Shown here in pieces: positions 59,999 to 64,000 of a stretch of DNA of 64,000 nucleotides (within the stretch, counting starts at the first letter, position 1; the number at the start of each line of letters is the position of its first letter). This DNA is from DASVNK01 sp036383895. GTDB taxonomy: Bacteria > Verrucomicrobiota > Verrucomicrobiia > Limisphaerales > SXQI01. Location: contig DASVNK010000045.1 of assembly GCA_036383895.1 (NCBI GenBank), forward strand, positions 1 to 64,000. The letters are read 5' to 3'. Under the pieces are notes generated by a model that was not told the DNA's origin, did not search any database, and saw nothing but the letters and a program-made list of their open reading frames with translations. A program made the translations under genes and the position numbers.

Positions 59999-61728
59999 GC
60001 GAGCGTGTCGATCCAGGCGAGTTCGCGGAACTCAAGCGCCGTTACGAGCGGTTGCACCTCCTTTATCAGGTCAACAACGTCATCCATTCAACTCTCGAGC
60101 CGCAGCGCGCTCTGGAACTGATCATTGGCGAGGCGGTCCGCATCATGCGCGCGACGAGCGGGTCGATCGTATTGATCAACCCCACCAATGGTTTTCTTGA
60201 AATCGAAGCAGCGGTCGGTCTGCCCGCGGAGGGCAAAGCGCTTCGTTTGAAGGTAGGCGAAGGCATTACCGGCTGGGTGGCGCGTCACGCGAAAGCAGCG
60301 CGCGTGGGCGACGTCTCGAAAGATACGCGCTACGTGATGGCCAAGGAAAACGTCTGCTCCGAGCTGGCGGTTCCACTCGAGGTGGGCGGGCTGATTCGCG
60401 GTGTCCTCAACGTCGATTCGGACCGGGTCGATGCGTTTTCCGCGGAGGATGAGCAACTGCTTCACGACCTGGCGCTCCCCGCTGCGCAAGTCATCCAGAA
60501 CACCTGGCTTTACGAACAGATTCGGCAGAAGGCTCGGCTTTTCGAAACGTTGGTTAGCGTCAGCAAATCGATTAATTCGAGCGTTAACCTGAACGACGTG
60601 CTGAATGTGATCACGCGCGAAGGGTGCCATCTGATGGATGGAAAGCTTTGTTCATTGCTGATGCTGGATGAGGCGCGTGAATGGCTGGAACTGCGCTCCA
60701 GCTACGGTGCCGGCGAAGCGTACATCAACAAGCCGCGCCTTTCCGTTGAAGAAAGCTTTCTCGGCACCGTAGTTCGCCGCAAAAAGCCGCTGCAGCTCGA
60801 GAACGTCCAGCTTTCGACTCGCTATCAACACATCGAGGTCGCGCGACAGGAAGGTCTCATCTCACTGCTCAGCGTGCCGTTGATTTTCGCCGGAAAATGC
60901 ACCGGAACGCTGAACGTTTACACCGCGCAGCAACATAGTTTCTCCAACGAAGAAATTCGGATTCTTGCCGCGTTGGCGGAATTCTCCGGGATCGCGATCG
61001 AGAAGGCGCGCCTCTATGAGCGCATTGTTGACATTGAAGAACACCTGCGGCAAAGCGAGAAACTATCCGCTCTTGGCCTGCTCGCAGCGGAAGTCGCTCA
61101 TGAAATTCGCAATCCGCTGACGGTCATCAAGATGCTTTTCCACTCGCTCGACCTGAAGTTTTCTGCGAGCGATCCGCGCGCGCGCGATGTCGAAGTGATG
61201 CGCGAACGCATCGACCACTTAAACAAGAGCGTGGAACAAATCCTGAACTTTGCGCGCACGGCTGAACCAGAGCTCGCAACTGTTCCCATCAACAGTGTTA
61301 TTGAAGATCTCGCGCTCCTCGTTCGCCACAAGTTGAAGAACCAGGGGATTAAATTCGTGCTGCAGCTCGCGCCTGACTTGCCGAAAGTCCGCGCCGATTC
61401 AGCGCAATTAAATCAAGCGCTCCTCAATTTAGTTCTGAATGCTGTGGAAGCAATGCCGCGCGGCGGCACCCTGCAGATCGAAACTGGGACCGCGTCGAGA
61501 GACCAAATCTTTATCGAACTTAGGGACAGCGGTACCGGCATGAGCCCCGAACAGCAAGCCCGCGCCTTCAAATCACTGCTTCAAACCACGAAAAAACGCG
61601 GGACAGGCATCGGCCTGGTGATCGTGTCCAAGATCATCGAGGCGCACGAAGGCCAGATCAGTGTCCAGTCGAGTGAGGGCAAGGGCAGCACCTTCCGCAT
61701 TGTGCTGCCCGCACTTAAAACTACTTAA
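59995..61728 (+). CDS. GAF-GAF sensor histidine kinase, coupled to the Lpt permease
   Basis: The 577-residue cytosolic kinase has a leading coiled coil (LKRRYERLHLLYQVNNVIHS). GAF1 (~20-180) and GAF2 (~195-345) follow, then a coiled linker, H-box EVAHEIRNPLTVIKM (~371), N-box LLNLVLNAVEAM, G1 LRDSGTGM and G2 GTGIGLVIV. All boxes look active. GAF domains bind small molecules or redox groups. The start ATG overlaps the permease stop by four bases (ATGA), so both are made from one mRNA. That suggests it may watch cell-envelope state. No response regulator gene follows; the neighbour is convergent. Confidence 0.87.
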   Translation: MSERVDPGEFAELKRRYERLHLLYQVNNVIHSTLEPQRALELIIGEAVRIMRATSGSIVLINPTNGFLEIEAAVGLPAEGKALRLKVGEGITGWVARHAKAARVGDVSKDTRYVMAKENVCSELAVPLEVGGLIRGVLNVDSDRVDAFSAEDEQLLHDLALPAAQVIQNTWLYEQIRQKARLFETLVSVSKSINSSVNLNDVLNVITREGCHLMDGKLCSLLMLDEAREWLELRSSYGAGEAYINKPRLSVEESFLGTVVRRKKPLQLENVQLSTRYQHIEVARQEGLISLLSVPLIFAGKCTGTLNVYTAQQHSFSNEEIRILAALAEFSGIAIEKARLYERIVDIEEHLRQSEKLSALGLLAAEVAHEIRNPLTVIKMLFHSLDLKFSASDPRARDVEVMRERIDHLNKSVEQILNFARTAEPELATVPINSVIEDLALLVRHKLKNQGIKFVLQLAPDLPKVRADSAQLNQALLNLVLNAVEAMPRGGTLQIETGTASRDQIFIELRDSGTGMSPEQQARAFKSLLQTTKKRGTGIGLVIVSKIIEAHEGQISVQSSEGKGSTFRIVLPALKTT

Positions 61729-63727
61729 GAGTGCGCGCGGAGGCGGTGTTCGAGTATGCTGAATTTCCGAGCGTATTATAAGCCCGGACACGGTGCTGGT
61801 ATGTTTTATTGGCCGACAGTCCAGTGCTCGAAAAGCTTGTCGCGTTCGGACCCACGGTACCGATCTGAACCCAGCCATTATTGTAGCGCTCGATTTTGAA
61901 CCCGTCCTCGTTGCTCGAGTTATCCGACCAGGCCAGATTGATTTGCGAACGCGAAACTGGCGTAGCTACTAACGCTGACGGCGCGATAGGAGTTGCGGCC
62001 GGGGCCTGAACGGTAATTGTTACAACGGCCGCTGGGCTCTGAATCTGGCCATCGGATACTGTGTAAGTAAAGCTGGTGGTTCCGGACCAACCGATCGTTG
62101 GGGTGAAGACGAGATTCGGAGCAGTCCCACTAAGCACGCCGTTGGCAGGGTTTGTCTGCACCGCGAATTGCAGCGGCGATCCTTCGACATCGGCGCCCTG
62201 CAACGTGATGTTCACCGGTGTGTTATACGACGTCACGATTGGGAGATTCTGGGCGGTTGGTTGGTCGTTAACGGCGGCAATTTCAATCATCACCACTGCT
62301 GCCTGGCTGCTCCCAGCGAAGTCATTTACTCGGTAAGTAAAGACGTCGATGCCATTGAAATTCGCAGCGGGAGTGTAAACTAGATTCGGCGGCTCACCGC
62401 TTAATGTGCCGTGCTCTGGCTCGGTCAACATTTCAAACGTTAGCGCGTCCCACTCCACGTCTGAACCTGTCAGCGCGATTGGTAATTCCGTATCCTCCGG
62501 ACCTGCGACCGCGATATCTTCAGCGGTTGGACTGTCATTCACCGCGGTCACCGTGACCTCAACCAGGCCGTAGGCGAAACCCACTCCATCTGAAACAATG
62601 AAGTTAATCCAAGACGTTCCGCTGAAATTCGCCGGCGGAGTCCAAACAAGGTTTGGAGGAGTTCCACTCAAAGTCCCATCTGAAAGGTAAGCGACTTCGA
62701 AAGTCAACGGATCGAGGTCTGCATCGGTACCCTGCAATTCAATCTCCACCGGAGTGTCTTCAAGAGTTTGCACCTGCAAATCTGCCGCCACAGGCCACCG
62801 ATTCATGTAAAGGTTGGTGATTGTGACTGTCGCCACTGCGCTCTCCGAGACTCCATCGGAAACAACGATCTGGAACGAATCGGTCCCCCGCGCCATTTCA
62901 GCCGGTTCGTAAATGGCAACCCAGCTTCCATAGCCAGTCTCGTAAATTGCTATGACGTTGCCTTTCGTTGGCGTCGTCAGCATCGTTGCGGTCAGCGGTT
63001 GCCAGTTCTCTGGGTTGCTGGCGCTTAGGTTGATGTCCATTTGAGTCCACCCTGGCCAACCGACGGTCACATCACTGACAACCGGAGCGACATTCGCCGG
63101 CACCGTGACGAAGCTGTTCAGGTAGGTGAACCCAAAGCGACTCTGCTCCGTGACTGTCAGCCTATAAAAGTATTGGGTGCCGGGTGTCAGGTTTGTCACG
63201 TTGAAGCCATGCCCGCCTGCATATTCGGGCTGGTACGCGTAAAATGCCAGCGCGTCGACGCTTTCGCCAATCTCCAGCAACCCGTCGGTTCCGCTGATGA
63301 TGCTCGACCAAAACGAAAGGTAGGCGTTGGTTTCCGTCAACGTTCCAAAGTAGTAGTCCGGGTGCATGACACTGATCATCGTCGTCGCAGCCCCGCTCTC
63401 TTCGATGGTGACGAGGCTCGCGGTGCTCTGTCCTTCAGCATTCAGCGCCACGACCGCGTACTGTAATGGCGGCTCGTGTGGCGGAGTCTCGCGGAACATT
63501 GGCGCGGTAAAATCCATATCCGCTACAATCCAATCTGCGCTTGTGGAATCGTAGCGGTAGACACCGTAAAAATTTGCGGTTGGAACTGCATCCCAGGTCA
63601 AAACCACAGAAAAGCCATCCACCCATGCGGCTCGTGCATTCGGTGCTGCTGGAACTGCTGCCTGGCTGTTGCAGAACGAAAGGAGAATCGCCGCAACGAT
63701 CACCCTGCCGAGATCTGAGAACTTCAT
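61721..63727 (-). CDS. Secreted cadherin-like / fibronectin III protein
   Basis: The 668-residue protein has a signal peptide (~1-23, ending SQA). An N-terminal FN3-like domain (VLTWDAVPTANFYGVYRYDS) and a second Ig-like domain (~115-215) follow. About four cadherin/Ig-like repeats of the form DTPVxIxLxGxDADxDPLTFEV...DGTLSGTPPNLVWTP come next. The C-terminal FN3 is ~575-668 (INLAWSDNSSNEDGFKIERY). Repeats of this kind bind calcium or sugars in adhesins. It is convergent with the GAF kinase, with an 8-base overlap of the two coding ends. Confidence 0.83.
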   Translation of the reverse strand: MKFSDLGRVIVAAILLSFCNSQAAVPAAPNARAAWVDGFSVVLTWDAVPTANFYGVYRYDSTSADWIVADMDFTAPMFRETPPHEPPLQYAVVALNAEGQSTASLVTIEESGAATTMISVMHPDYYFGTLTETNAYLSFWSSIISGTDGLLEIGESVDALAFYAYQPEYAGGHGFNVTNLTPGTQYFYRLTVTEQSRFGFTYLNSFVTVPANVAPVVSDVTVGWPGWTQMDINLSASNPENWQPLTATMLTTPTKGNVIAIYETGYGSWVAIYEPAEMARGTDSFQIVVSDGVSESAVATVTITNLYMNRWPVAADLQVQTLEDTPVEIELQGTDADLDPLTFEVAYLSDGTLSGTPPNLVWTPPANFSGTSWINFIVSDGVGFAYGLVEVTVTAVNDSPTAEDIAVAGPEDTELPIALTGSDVEWDALTFEMLTEPEHGTLSGEPPNLVYTPAANFNGIDVFTYRVNDFAGSSQAAVVMIEIAAVNDQPTAQNLPIVTSYNTPVNITLQGADVEGSPLQFAVQTNPANGVLSGTAPNLVFTPTIGWSGTTSFTYTVSDGQIQSPAAVVTITVQAPAATPIAPSALVATPVSRSQINLAWSDNSSNEDGFKIERYNNGWVQIGTVGPNATSFSSTGLSANKTYQHRVRAYNTLGNSAYSNTASARTLK

Positions 63728-63781
63728 CGTCTCGCTTTATCGGCACCAACATGCCACTCCTTAAGGACAGCTAATGACGAA

Positions 63782-63814
63782 TTTCCAAAACAAAACTCGT
63801 GCTATAATTTGCTC
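63782..63814 (+). promoter_or_regulatory. Promoter with perfect TATAAT, possible leaderless start
   Basis: TATAAT at 63803-63808 is 6 bases before the ATG at 63815, so the expected transcription start falls at or near the A of ATG. TTTCCA at 63782-63787 is a weak -35 with a 15-base spacer. There is no ribosome-binding site ahead of this ATG. An alternative is that translation uses the second ATG at 63821. Confidence 0.5.
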
Positions 63815-64000
63815 ATGGATATGGGAAAATTTCTCGTGATCGCGGGACTCAGCATCGCCGTCCTCGGCCTATTGATTTGGTCGGGATTCGGTCGTGGATG
63901 GTTCGGCCAATTACCTGGCGATGTGAACGTGAATCGCGGAAACGTCAGCTTCCATTTTCCAATCGTAACCTGCCTCATCATCAGCGCGGTTCTTACACTC
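63815..64000 (+). CDS. DUF2905 small membrane protein (cut by window end)
   Basis: The visible 62 residues read MDMGKFLVIAGLSIAVLGLL, then a Gly-rich turn FGRGWFGQLPGDVNVNRGN and the start of a second TM segment FPIVTCLIISAVLTL. LPGD, NRGN and SFHFPIV are DUF2905 marks. Two TM helices, typically ~70 residues, so nearly all is present. Function is unknown. The frame is open to the window edge. Confidence 0.85.
   Translation, partial: MDMGKFLVIAGLSIAVLGLLIWSGFGRGWFGQLPGDVNVNRGNVSFHFPIVTCLIISAVLTL

Noticed and set aside
1..64000. tRNA and rRNA genes
   Set aside because: No cloverleaf with a GTTCGAATC-type T-loop plus acceptor stem and no rRNA sequence was noticed by reading. A tRNA scan would decide; I did not compute one.

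Overview
The window reads as chromosomal DNA of a free-living Gram-negative bacterium, most likely a member of the Verrucomicrobiota (Pedosphaera/Limisphaerales-like soil or water lineages). The reasons are a very large secreted protein with lamin-tail and CotH domains, several secreted proteins with a Verrucomicrobia-style C-terminal end, HEAT-repeat and DUF1080 proteins, a sialidase/sialate-esterase pair, and hairpin repeats built on GGAGTGCGGTGG and CGCTCCGGAGGAGCG. This is an inference from gene content. No rRNA gene is present and I saw no tRNA.

Layout. 1-4.1 kb: end of an unknown gene, glgC, a possible structured RNA with a terminator, a sugar-nucleotide epimerase and a beta-CASP nuclease. 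4.1-6.8 kb: sialidase plus sialate O-acetylesterase. 6.9-15.7 kb: a 49-residue membrane protein and a 2851-residue secreted LTD/CotH/cadherin-like protein. 15.9-17 kb: a DUF4142 protein with an Asp-rich, EF-hand-like tail. 17.1-23.9 kb: a four-gene operon resembling the Ralstonia phcBSRQ quorum-sensing operon (methyltransferase, six-TM sensor kinase, two receiver-kinase proteins). 24.3-30.7 kb: WD40 protein, a possible toxin-antitoxin-like pair, DUF1444 and zinc-ribbon genes, cysS. 30.7-35.3 kb: an accessory stretch with long repeats, two palindrome clusters, a frameshifted lipoprotein, a secreted HExxH protein and small unknown genes. 35.3-45 kb: AsmA-like protein, amidase, acyltransferase/acyl-ligase fusion, GlsB-type membrane protein, glycosidase, methyltransferase. 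45.6-50 kb: chromate transporter, HEAT protein, Ca/Na antiporter and a long non-coding stretch with CA-rich repeats. 49.8-64 kb: MoeZ-like sulfur carrier activation enzyme, DUF1080 protein, pseudo-receiver, ankyrin protein, purS-purQ, nifS-pgpA, HAF-repeat protein, lptG-like permease coupled to a GAF kinase, a cadherin-like/FN3 secreted protein and the start of a DUF2905 gene.

How the genes fit together. There is a strong secreted and carbohydrate-active component (sialidase/esterase, glycosidase, DUF1080, giant adhesin-like proteins), a cell-density signalling operon, and scattered housekeeping genes (glgC, cysS, purS/purQ, nifS, pgpA, lptG-like). The most interesting system is the phc-like operon at 17.1-23.9 kb, which would be a fatty-acid methyl-ester signalling system outside the Proteobacteria. 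Two genes (28.5-28.8 and 31.6-31.9 kb) carry single-base deletions, so either real decay or sequencing indels should be kept in mind. G/C strand bias changes sign near 39.84 kb.
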